This document shows, in pieces, positions 1-6,456 of a stretch of DNA of 7,437 nucleotides. The first letter of the stretch is position 1, and every line of letters starts with the position of its first letter. This DNA comes from Clostridia bacterium (GTDB lineage Bacteria > Bacillota > Clostridia > Christensenellales > Borkfalkiaceae): NCBI GenBank assembly GCA_017452305.1, contig JAFTMQ010000172.1:1-7437 (forward strand), read 5' to 3'. The position numbers and the translations under genes are program-made. A model generated the notes under the pieces. It was not told where the DNA came from. It was given only the letters and a program-made list of their open reading frames with translations, and did not search any database.

Positions 1-155
1 GACACGCCGTCTTCCATTTCAAAGACGCCTTGCGGTATAGCGCTTTCCGCGCGTGCGGATTTCGGCATAGAGAATACCACACCGATTGCCGATGCAAGCA
101 TAAATACAGCGAAGCAGAAAGTGATTAAAATTGTTCTAATAAAATTCTTTTTCAG
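1..155 (-). CDS. Secreted protein, N-terminal fragment (runs off the window)
   Basis: Only the first 51 codons are inside the window, so the function cannot be assigned. The product starts with a classic Sec signal peptide: a basic KKNFIRT stretch, a hydrophobic core of about 20 residues (ILITFCFAVFMLASAIGVVF), then SMPKSARA followed by ES, giving an Ala-Arg-Ala type signal peptidase I site near residue 37. No lipobox Cys is visible, so it is probably released or anchored at its unseen C-terminus. The mature protein begins ESAIPQGVFEMEDGV. From memory, many large clostridial surface proteins begin with a similar F-x-M-E-x-G segment, but this is weak evidence. I place the start at a CTG codon because GGAGG sits 8 bases upstream and the following residues form a clean signal peptide. 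The only in-frame ATG (195-197) lacks a ribosome site and would overlap the preceding gene by 23 bases. It follows the small peptide gene by 19 bases and is probably co-transcribed with it. Confidence 0.72.
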   Translation of the reverse strand, partial: MKKNFIRTILITFCFAVFMLASAIGVVFSMPKSARAESAIPQGVFEMEDGV

Positions 156-163
156 TTTTTCTA

Positions 164-168
164 CCTCC
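164..168 (-). promoter_or_regulatory. Ribosome binding site that decides a CTG start
   Basis: On the minus strand this reads GGAGG inside a near-duplicated GAGGTAGAGGAGGTAG segment. It lies 8 bases before the CTG at 155-153 and directly after the stop codon of the small peptide gene. Spacing and strength are ideal for CTG initiation, whereas the in-frame ATG further upstream has nothing comparable before it. Confidence 0.6.
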
Positions 169-174
169 TCTACC

Positions 175-327
175 TCAATCCCAATCCCCGCTGTCATCGA
201 AGTTGTTGTCATTCGGGTTGGACGCTGTGATGACGTCGTGTCCATAAAAGTAGGTGACGTCTAACGTCGGTTCGCCGTAAACTTTTGTCAAACAAGCACG
301 TTGTTCCTTTTTGTTTACTCCTTGCAT
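175..327 (-). CDS. Small acidic-tailed peptide with DVITAS motif, function unknown
   Basis: A 50-codon gene that I cannot assign to a characterised family. The N-terminus is basic and polar (MQGVNKKEQR) with one Cys at position 12. Residues 17-30 (YGEPTLDVTYFYGH) look like a short beta-prone stretch after a Pro, followed by DVITAS at 31-36. The last 14 residues, NPNDNNFDDSGDWD, carry five Asp, no basic residue and a near-terminal Trp. There is no signal peptide or membrane segment. The ATG is the only start after an upstream in-frame stop, and it has GGAGG plus AAGG 7 to 12 bases before it. The gene sits 45 bases after the DUF4838 gene and 19 before a secreted-protein gene, so it is likely part of the same transcript. 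From memory, many short clostridial proteins share a P-x-L/F-E/D-V...DVIT-T/A-S core followed by a Gly/Asp-rich tail, and none that I know has a proven role. It could be a modified-peptide precursor, a signalling peptide or a small accessory protein. Its reality rests on the ribosome site, the operon position and this resemblance. Confidence 0.7.
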   Translation of the reverse strand: MQGVNKKEQRACLTKVYGEPTLDVTYFYGHDVITASNPNDNNFDDSGDWD

Positions 328-334
328 AATCTTA

Positions 335-344
335 CCTTTCCTCC
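335..344 (-). promoter_or_regulatory. Ribosome binding site of the small peptide gene
   Basis: The minus strand reads GGAGGAAAGG, with the last G 7 bases before the ATG at 327. It supports translation of a gene short enough to be missed by length cut-offs. The surrounding 45-base gap (328-372) is very A-rich and shows no hairpin, so I see neither a terminator nor a clear separate promoter in it. Confidence 0.6.
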
Positions 345-372
345 ATATCTATTTTTCTTTTTTTATTCATTT

Positions 373-2436
373 TTACAACCCCCAGTCGTTGGTGAATACC
401 GATTGCATATCCCCGTTTGTTTCACGATAGACGGAAAAACCTAACTCGTTCCAATCGTTGCGGAAGCTTTCACGCAAAGCGCGAATGTTAGGGTAATAAT
501 CGCCGTAGTACATACATTGTACGTAGCGTGGGAAAATACTTTCTTGTTTAATTCTTCTTATTAAGTTTTGATAGAGCGCGGGGTCCGTCGCCTTATACGG
601 CTCTACCGCTTTATACGCATCGTCGAGCATACGCAGCATTTCCTCGATGAGAAATCTCGGCCAATACTCGGGCTTGCTAATATCGTCGTAAATACCGCCC
701 GTCACGGTGATGACCGTTTGCTCTATGTACGCGCTCTTGGCTTGGATAAGGTTGAACAGCTTACGCATGTGCGGACCTGCATCCAAGAAATAGTTGCTAA
801 AATACGTATCCAAAACCTTATTATATTCGGTATTCACGTTGAAGAAATATTTAGAGTCGATATAATCCTTCAAATGCGAGAATGCCGTGGATTGGTTGCG
901 TTCCTGGCCCTGCGCCCAAATATATTGCACGCCGCAGGATTGCAAATAACGGTAGGTTTCTACCATCGAGCTCCACGTGTTGTACGGGAATAAGTAATAA
1001 GAGAAGTTCGTGCCATACACCCAAAGGTAAACCTCTTGGCTAACCGTGTACCAAAGGGCTACGTTTTCCGCATACATTTTGTTTACGTCATCGTAATAAG
1101 AAGAGGTAAATTTGGAAAAAATAGGCGCAAGCCACGGCGAAACGTGCTCGTCACAGAGAAGATAAACGTAGTTGCCGTCTTCGTCCCTTTCATAGACGTA
1201 TTCGCCGTTTTCCTTGATGAACTTACGGTTTTCGTCCATAGCGTAACGCTTTAAGGGCATATAATTGCCGTTCTCGTCCTTAATCGCATCCCCCCACGTT
1301 ACGTTACCTAATGCGTCCGTTATCTTTTGCCTTTCTACGGGCGCGGGCTCGTGGTCGTGATAAGCGAAGAAGGTTAAGTTCATAATGCGCTTATTATCGT
1401 ACGCCTCGCGAACGTGCGCTTGCACGATTTTGTTTAGATCGTTCATAAAATAGATACAAGCCGCGGCAGGCGTGCCGTAAAGACTTCTGTATTCCAAGCA
1501 AGTTTCGCAAGTACAGCTGTCTTGCTCCGCGTCCATCGTGGTGAAGGAAATATTTTCAAGCGTCGGACATTCCGCCATACGTTTTTCGATAACCTTAAAC
1601 ACCGCATCTAACATGGCTTCGTATTCCGGCTTGTTACCGTGTGCGGTGTAGCAAGGCTGCGTTTTGTCCGCGCGATACCAATCGGGGTGCGCCTCGCCAT
1701 AAATTTCAACGGGGATATAATACAAAGAGTTGTGCATATCCCAACCCTCGACGGGACTCCAAATATCGTCGTGTTTGTGCATGCCCATGCCATACACCTC
1801 GACGCTCGTGTGCATATTTTGGATTTGACGATAGGTGAAGTCGGGCTTTTCGACAACGTCCATAATCGGCATTGTCGATGCGTCTCTGCCATAGACAACG
1901 CAGCTTTCGCTAAGCATATCATAGCCGATAACCTCTCGCAAGAAGGCAAGCCCGCCCATGCGGTAGCCGTCGTTGCCGTTCGCCTCGATAAAGACGACGT
2001 TGCCTTTCGTTTTAATATAATAGCCGCTCGAACCCAAATCCTCGTTCGGCATGGTTAAGCCAAAGCTTTCAAAGACGTCCCTATGCCCATATACGATCGC
2101 ATACGAGCTTTCGGTGAGGTTGGGCTTTTCGTTAGAATATTCTAATTCCGCACCCGTCGCCGCCAAGACGTGCTCCGTAACAAAGCCCGCCGATTTATTG
2201 ATTGCCGCGCTAAGGTTAGGGTTGGAATTATCGGCGTAAATTTTATAGCTCGTTTGTTGATTGACGACAAAAGGCACTTTGCTGTCCTTTACGTCGACCT
2301 TATGTAAGGTATTTTCCGCGTAATGCTGTTCTCTATCCGACGTGGTGACCGTTTTCGTTTGCGTACCGCACGCCGCGCAGGAAAGGGCGAGGAAGACACC
2401 AAGCAGGATGGAAATCAATTTATTCGTTTTCTTCAT
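373..2436 (-). CDS. DUF4838 domain lipoprotein, glycosidase-like
   Basis: A 687-residue exported protein of the DUF4838 family, whose members are predicted to be TIM-barrel proteins related to glycoside hydrolases and are common in polysaccharide loci. No defined reaction is assigned to this one. A lipoprotein leader ends in LALSCAACG; the lipid Cys is most likely C23, less likely C20, and Cys at the -3 position is unusual. Residues about 55-200 resemble the alpha/beta N-terminal domain seen before such barrels. DUF4838 covers roughly 205-540 and carries the family-type Cys cluster C308-x-C310-x-x-C313 after a TTMDAEQD segment, with Asp/Glu/His-rich loops such as FFAYHDHEPAP. Residues 387-429 form a charged loop with repeated NGNY/NGEY/DGNY units. 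The C-terminal 140 residues look helical. I chose the ATG at 2436 because TAAGGAGGGAATT precedes it; an in-frame ATG at 2472 would add 12 charged residues before the leader. The gene starts 10 bases after the Ig-like protein gene. It may hydrolyse or bind a glycan whose fragments the adjacent permeases import. Confidence 0.88.
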   Translation of the reverse strand: MKKTNKLISILLGVFLALSCAACGTQTKTVTTSDREQHYAENTLHKVDVKDSKVPFVVNQQTSYKIYADNSNPNLSAAINKSAGFVTEHVLAATGAELEYSNEKPNLTESSYAIVYGHRDVFESFGLTMPNEDLGSSGYYIKTKGNVVFIEANGNDGYRMGGLAFLREVIGYDMLSESCVVYGRDASTMPIMDVVEKPDFTYRQIQNMHTSVEVYGMGMHKHDDIWSPVEGWDMHNSLYYIPVEIYGEAHPDWYRADKTQPCYTAHGNKPEYEAMLDAVFKVIEKRMAECPTLENISFTTMDAEQDSCTCETCLEYRSLYGTPAAACIYFMNDLNKIVQAHVREAYDNKRIMNLTFFAYHDHEPAPVERQKITDALGNVTWGDAIKDENGNYMPLKRYAMDENRKFIKENGEYVYERDEDGNYVYLLCDEHVSPWLAPIFSKFTSSYYDDVNKMYAENVALWYTVSQEVYLWVYGTNFSYYLFPYNTWSSMVETYRYLQSCGVQYIWAQGQERNQSTAFSHLKDYIDSKYFFNVNTEYNKVLDTYFSNYFLDAGPHMRKLFNLIQAKSAYIEQTVITVTGGIYDDISKPEYWPRFLIEEMLRMLDDAYKAVEPYKATDPALYQNLIRRIKQESIFPRYVQCMYYGDYYPNIRALRESFRNDWNELGFSVYRETNGDMQSVFTNDWGL

Positions 2437-2441
2437 AATTC

Positions 2442-2446
2442 CCTCC
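2442..2446 (-). promoter_or_regulatory. Ribosome binding site deciding the DUF4838 lipoprotein start
   Basis: The minus strand reads TAA-GGAGG-GAATT-ATG, so the upstream gene's stop codon touches the ribosome site. This fixes the start at 2436 and suggests translational coupling, with ribosomes ending the Ig-like protein able to reinitiate on the lipoprotein. Confidence 0.65.
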
Positions 2447-5400
2447 TTACTTGACCGTAACCGTCGTTTCATACGTGGTTAAGTTGCCCACTTGGTCGTA
2501 CACGTAAATGAACACCGTGTACGTGCCTGCAAATTCAAGACGGACGGCGTTTACGTCGTCGTAGAGCATAATCGGCATACCCTTCGGGTTGATAATCATC
2601 TTAATTACGGTGATTTCTTCCGCCGTGCTGTGATTGTCGGAAACGGTGAATTTCGGAATGACGAGCAAATCGCCCACTTTGAGATTTTTCTTGAAATCGT
2701 CCTTGAAGCTAATGGTCGGCTTTTCGCCGTCGATGACGGTGACGATATAATTGAAATACGCCAAATTGCTCGCTTGCCAAGAGCCGACTTCCTTTGCTTC
2801 TACGGAAACGATATATTCGCCGTATTCCGTGAGCTTAATTTGATAGTCCACGGTTGCATCCGCGCCTTGCAAGAGTGTGCCGTCAAGGCTTGTCACCACT
2901 TCGCCGCTCGGTGAAATGACGGTGAGGAAGGCTTCCGTATTCGGACAAAGCACGTCGCCGACGATTACCCTTTGCACCGTATAAATAGCGTCCTTAAAGG
3001 CGTTTTCTTCCACACTGCTTGGCGTGCTCATAAACGGCCCGATGGTGTCTTGCTTGTTGCTTACGCTAATGTTGCAAACTCTGTCGATAAAGATGGCGCC
3101 GCCCTCTTCTACGTTGTGAAGCGCAAGCTCGAAATACAGCTTACCCGACGGGAAACCGTTAAAGGGCCTACCGTCGTCCGACGCCACTACCGCCACCGCC
3201 GTCGTACCGTCCACAATCAAATCCTTGCCGACAAAGCCGAGGTTAAAGCTTGCGCTTGCACCGTCAAAATCGAGATTGAGGGAAAGGCTTGTGCCCGCAA
3301 TCGTAAGGATCGTTTCGTCCTTGTCCTTGGAAATAATTGCGCTTACTTGCACGCTTGCGTCTACGCTGTCGCGCAAGCAAAGGCTAATTTGCGAGAATTT
3401 AGACGCGCCCGCCACTGTCATTAAGTCAAGCGAGAAATTGCTTGCCATCAACGGATTGATAAAGGCAACCTTCGCTTTTTCCGACGGGGTGTTCGCCGTG
3501 ATTTTTAAGCCGACGACGTCCGCGCTAATATTGTAGTTGTTGACGATGGTCAAATCGTCCTCGGTGTAGAAATATTTTTCTACGTTGACAACGTCGTAAT
3601 ATCTATTGGTGCTACCGGGCACGAGCGCCTTGCTCATCACCACGCTGACGGGAATTTGCTTTTCGAGCAAGTTGACGCCGTCACAGCTGTACGTAAGCGT
3701 CACCACGCCGTCTTCTTGCATGGTCGGGGTAAAGCTTTCGCCCGAGGCGTAGGTTTTTGTTTCGCCGTTGCACGTAACGCGCACTTGACAAAGCTTTTCT
3801 TGCTTACTGCCCGAAGTATAATCATACGCGTAAAGCTTGGGAAGTACGTAGGTCGAGCCCGCAATATATGCCACGGGGAATTGCGGTGCGTCCGCGAGAA
3901 TAGGATCGGGACTAATTTCCGCTTGCAATACGCAAATGGCTACGGCGACGTTGCCGACGTAGTCCGTTGCCGTACAAGTCAACGTCCATTCCCCTGCCTC
4001 TTCCAAGCAGAAGCTCTTGCCCGTAATGAGGGTTGTCGCTCTATTTTTCGTAAGCTCGTAAGAAATCCGAACTGCGCCGCAACCGCCCGTTACGTCTACT
4101 TCGGGAACGGCTTTCACCGTGCCGACGGTTACCTGCCTTTCATAGCCGTCGCGAAGGGTGACGGAAAGCTTTTCAATATCCGATTCAAGATAGGCGCGTA
4201 CCCACAAAATTTCGCGGGCGACGTTACCGCTAAAATCGGTAGCCTCGTAAACGATTGCGTACATGCCTACGCTGTTTACCTTGAAACGCCCCTCTACAAC
4301 GTCCACCATCTTCGCGTTTTGCATACCGTAATTATGCCACACGGAAACGTTGACGGAACTTGCGCCGCTCACGCGGTCGGTTGCCGTTGCGCTCGGGATC
4401 GGATAAGAGCCGCCCACCACGGCGTTGGGCATTTTTTCGTAGGTGTTGTTGACCGTGATAATCGGTGCGTCCTCGTCCACGTAATTTTTCGCGGAAAGGT
4501 CGATACCGAAAATGCTCGTAATGCAAATATTTGCCGTTACGTCGTTATAGCCGGACGCGCTAATGGAAAGCTTGGCTTTTCCACTCGGGAAGCCAAACCA
4601 AAGCTTCTCGTAATACGCGCTGTCGTCCAAGTCGGAAATAATTTTACCGCCTGCCCATGCTTGACGTGCGTTGTTATCGTAGCTAATACAAAAGAGCTTA
4701 TCGTCGGGGGCGACGTTGGTCGGGGTGAGATGTCCCCAAAAAAGCCCCGTATCTACCGCCATGAAGCTGTGCGGCACAACGCAACCGAGCGTACCGCCCT
4801 TATGCAAACGGCCGACGTGCTCTAATCCGCACTGCACTTGTCCGTTGCCGGCGGCGGTGAAATAGCTCAAACCGTAGGCGCGGCTATCGTTATGGAAATT
4901 GCCGTTATAGACAAGCTGTATGGACGGGTCCTCCACGTCCGTGAAGGTAAAAATCATTTTAGAAAAGTCCGCCGCACCGTGCGCGTTGGGCAAAACAAAC
5001 CCTTCGACAAGCTTGATGGACGGCGTCATTTGCGTCATATCGAAAACGTGGTCGAACGTAACCGCGTCCCCGTTGGCAATACGCAAGGTCAATGCCATAG
5101 AGTCCGCGCCTAAATGGGTGACGTGCCCGTATTCCGCCGAGGTCTTTTCGCTTTGATAGGAAGCAAGTCTGCCATAGACGGTGAATGCGTATTCCTTGGT
5201 GTACACCTTGTTATCGAGCGTCGCAATATAGCGCAGGACGTACTTACCGCCTTGGTTGAGGGTGACGGTAGCCTCACTGCTTTGCGTGCCGTCGGGGAAC
5301 TCCAAGGACGGGCTTGCGGTTGCGCTCTTTCCGTTTTTATCAAAGGTGCAAGTAGGCAAGGTGAACTCGTCACCGAAGGCATACTCGCTTGCAATTTCCT

Positions 5401-5536
5401 GCGAGGTCGTCACGTTGAGCTCGGCATTGGCGCGCATATAGACGCCCACCGACGCAAACGCGAGGACAAAAAAGGAAATGATGCAGATAAAAACGAGCGT
5501 TAAGCGCACTCTGTTTTTCGTGTTGGTTTTGGTCAT
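2447..5536 (-). CDS. Large secreted protein with Ig-like domains and two lectin-like modules
   Basis: A 1029-residue extracellular protein of unknown exact role, probably adhesion or glycan binding. A signal peptide covers residues 1-38: basic start, hydrophobic RLTLVFICIISFFVLAFASVG, cleavage after ANA. I then see about six Ig-like beta-sandwich segments, near 40-121, 353-448, 455-540, 545-635, 833-935 and 937-1029. Three carry the A/Y-x-D-x-x-GN-V/L strand motif typical of bacterial Ig/HYR-like repeats (EATDFSGNVA, TATDYVGNVA, YVYDQVGNLT). Between them lie two larger beta-rich modules, about 122-350 and 640-830. Both end in GFPSGK (315-320 and 794-799) followed by similarly spaced strands, suggesting a duplicated jelly-roll/lectin fold. 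There is no LPXTG, SLH or C-terminal membrane segment, and the protein ends TTVTVK, so it is either released or held by binding alone. The ATG at 5536 has AAGGAG about 8 bases upstream. It follows the second permease by 20 bases and precedes the DUF4838 gene by 10, tying it to the transport operon. Domain limits are by eye. Confidence 0.85.
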   Translation of the reverse strand: MTKTNTKNRVRLTLVFICIISFFVLAFASVGVYMRANAELNVTTSQEIASEYAFGDEFTLPTCTFDKNGKSATASPSLEFPDGTQSSEATVTLNQGGKYVLRYIATLDNKVYTKEYAFTVYGRLASYQSEKTSAEYGHVTHLGADSMALTLRIANGDAVTFDHVFDMTQMTPSIKLVEGFVLPNAHGAADFSKMIFTFTDVEDPSIQLVYNGNFHNDSRAYGLSYFTAAGNGQVQCGLEHVGRLHKGGTLGCVVPHSFMAVDTGLFWGHLTPTNVAPDDKLFCISYDNNARQAWAGGKIISDLDDSAYYEKLWFGFPSGKAKLSISASGYNDVTANICITSIFGIDLSAKNYVDEDAPIITVNNTYEKMPNAVVGGSYPIPSATATDRVSGASSVNVSVWHNYGMQNAKMVDVVEGRFKVNSVGMYAIVYEATDFSGNVAREILWVRAYLESDIEKLSVTLRDGYERQVTVGTVKAVPEVDVTGGCGAVRISYELTKNRATTLITGKSFCLEEAGEWTLTCTATDYVGNVAVAICVLQAEISPDPILADAPQFPVAYIAGSTYVLPKLYAYDYTSGSKQEKLCQVRVTCNGETKTYASGESFTPTMQEDGVVTLTYSCDGVNLLEKQIPVSVVMSKALVPGSTNRYYDVVNVEKYFYTEDDLTIVNNYNISADVVGLKITANTPSEKAKVAFINPLMASNFSLDLMTVAGASKFSQISLCLRDSVDASVQVSAIISKDKDETILTIAGTSLSLNLDFDGASASFNLGFVGKDLIVDGTTAVAVVASDDGRPFNGFPSGKLYFELALHNVEEGGAIFIDRVCNISVSNKQDTIGPFMSTPSSVEENAFKDAIYTVQRVIVGDVLCPNTEAFLTVISPSGEVVTSLDGTLLQGADATVDYQIKLTEYGEYIVSVEAKEVGSWQASNLAYFNYIVTVIDGEKPTISFKDDFKKNLKVGDLLVIPKFTVSDNHSTAEEITVIKMIINPKGMPIMLYDDVNAVRLEFAGTYTVFIYVYDQVGNLTTYETTVTVK
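3047..3619 (-). repeat. Second copy of the GFPSGK beta-rich module (protein residues 640-830)
   Basis: This coding segment resembles the module encoded at 4487-5173. Both contain GFPSGK near the end, then two hydrophobic strands (here LYFELALHNVEEGGAIFIDRV), a short strand (NISVSNK) and a D-x-x-x-P junction into the next Ig-like domain. The similarity is at protein level and low outside these landmarks, so a shared fold is likely but a recent duplication is not shown. Confidence 0.45.
4487..5173 (-). repeat. First copy of the GFPSGK beta-rich module (protein residues 122-350)
   Basis: This coding segment carries GFPSGK at residues 315-320, then AKLSISASGYNDVTANICIT, then IFGIDLSAK and a DEDAP junction into an Ig-like domain, in the same order and spacing as the segment at 3047-3619. 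It is about 35 residues longer, with aromatic and Asp/Asn-rich loops (for example FCISYDNNARQAW) that would suit carbohydrate binding. That role is inferred. Confidence 0.45.
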
Positions 5537-5556
5537 TTTTCTCTCCTTTTCGCGGG

Positions 5557-6444
5557 TTAACCTTTAATCCCACCGACGGATAAGTTGCCCATCAATTGCT
5601 TGCTAAACGCCGCGAACAGCGCGATGACGGGAATGGTGACAATGACAACCGTCGTCATAACGTACGGCAGTTCTTTAAACGCCGTATCCGCAACCTCTTG
5701 GCCTTGCGATTGTTGATAAAGCGCCAAGGATAAGGTTTTAAAGTCGGGAAGATATAAGTTGGGGATTAAGTAGTCGTTCCAATACTCGATAAACAAAATC
5801 AAGGTGATGGAAAGGAAGGTATTTTTTACGAGCGGCATAGCGATATTGCACATAATTTGCCAATCGTTTGCACCGTCGATACGCGCCGCCTCGTAATAGC
5901 CCGCGGGCATGGATTTAAACACCGAATAAAATACGAGGTAGTACATACCCAAGAAGTTAGAGCGCATCAACCACATACCCCAAATATGGTTGTAAAGGCG
6001 CAAGTCTTTCGCCATTTGGATTTCCGCCGCTTGACTGCCCACGATAGGGATAATCATCGTGACGATAACCACCGAATAGACAAGGCGGGAGAACCAATTA
6101 TCGTATCTTGCACAGAGGTATGCCACCACGCAAGTAACGATTACCTTAAACACCGAACACCCCACCGAATAGAGAAGGGTGTACAAAGCCATTTCAAGCA
6201 AAGTATAGTCGGCAAAGCCTTTATTGATTTGCCCTACGTTTTGGAAGAACATAAATTTCTTCGGCCAACCGATGACGTTGTTTTCCCCTATGAACGAGAA
6301 ATAATCGTCGTAGTATGATTTAGACGCCGTGAGGAATGCCCAAAAGAATACGGCGAGCATAAACAGTACGTACACCGACAATACGGTGCATAACGTAATG
6401 GACAAGGGCGAGAGGTTTTTCTTCATGTTTCTTGAAATCTTCAT
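5557..6444 (-). CDS. Sugar ABC transporter permease, LplC/UgpE (MalG-like) type
   Basis: A 295-residue inner-membrane permease of the CUT1 carbohydrate ABC family, normal in length. It is predicted to pair with the upstream permease to form the channel for an oligosaccharide or glycoside. Hydrophobic spans lie near residues 16-39, 84-112, 119-140, 157-177, 205-228 and 260-282, fitting six helices. The cytoplasmic EAA loop is clear: E185-A186-A187, then R-I-D-G191, and M203-P204, the docking site for the ATPase. The C-terminus QLMGNLSVGGIKG matches the G-x-x-x-GG-x-KG ending typical of LplC/UgpE proteins. The loop at 40-80 (YYDDYFSFIGEN...GWPKKF) is the usual outer loop of MalG-type subunits. 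The start at 6444 follows a G-rich ribosome site; an ATG 18 bases further in has none. It begins 12 bases after the other permease ends and is followed after 20 bases by the Ig-like protein gene. No residue reveals the substrate. Confidence 0.93.
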   Translation of the reverse strand: MKISRNMKKNLSPLSITLCTVLSVYVLFMLAVFFWAFLTASKSYYDDYFSFIGENNVIGWPKKFMFFQNVGQINKGFADYTLLEMALYTLLYSVGCSVFKVIVTCVVAYLCARYDNWFSRLVYSVVIVTMIIPIVGSQAAEIQMAKDLRLYNHIWGMWLMRSNFLGMYYLVFYSVFKSMPAGYYEAARIDGANDWQIMCNIAMPLVKNTFLSITLILFIEYWNDYLIPNLYLPDFKTLSLALYQQSQGQEVADTAFKELPYVMTTVVIVTIPVIALFAAFSKQLMGNLSVGGIKG

Positions 6445-6447
6445 TTG

Positions 6448-6456
6448 CTCCCCCCC
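6448..6456 (-). promoter_or_regulatory. G-tract ribosome site between the two permeases
   Basis: The minus strand reads TAA (stop of the first permease), seven Gs, then AGCAA and the ATG. The Shine-Dalgarno match GGGAG lies within the run. The homopolymer sets the distance between stop, ribosome site and start. Confidence 0.5.

Noticed and set aside
334..372. Twelve-codon minus-strand frame (MNKKRKIDMEER) before the small peptide gene
   Set aside because: It lies in an A-rich spacer with no proper ribosome site, and its end is simply the ribosome site of the next gene. A leader peptide cannot be excluded but nothing supports it.
1639..2058. Plus-strand open frame of 139 codons, plus others at 568-993, 2972-3424 and 5857-6318
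   Set aside because: All lie opposite clear minus-strand genes and show no recognisable motif or membrane pattern. They are explained by codon bias of the real genes.
2437..2472. Upstream ATG at 2472 as the start of the DUF4838 lipoprotein
   Set aside because: It would place 12 charged residues before a normal lipoprotein leader and overlap the preceding gene, while the ATG at 2436 has a well-spaced GGAGG.
3656..4825. Open frame of 389 codons on the plus strand opposite the Ig-like protein gene
   Set aside because: It is wholly antisense to a well-supported secreted protein. Its translation is rich in Arg, His, Cys and Val without domain logic, as expected from mirrored codons.
5555..5562. 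GGTTAACC palindrome at the end of the second permease gene
   Set aside because: It is only 8 bases, with no loop and no T-run after it on the minus strand, so it is neither a terminator nor a recognisable operator.
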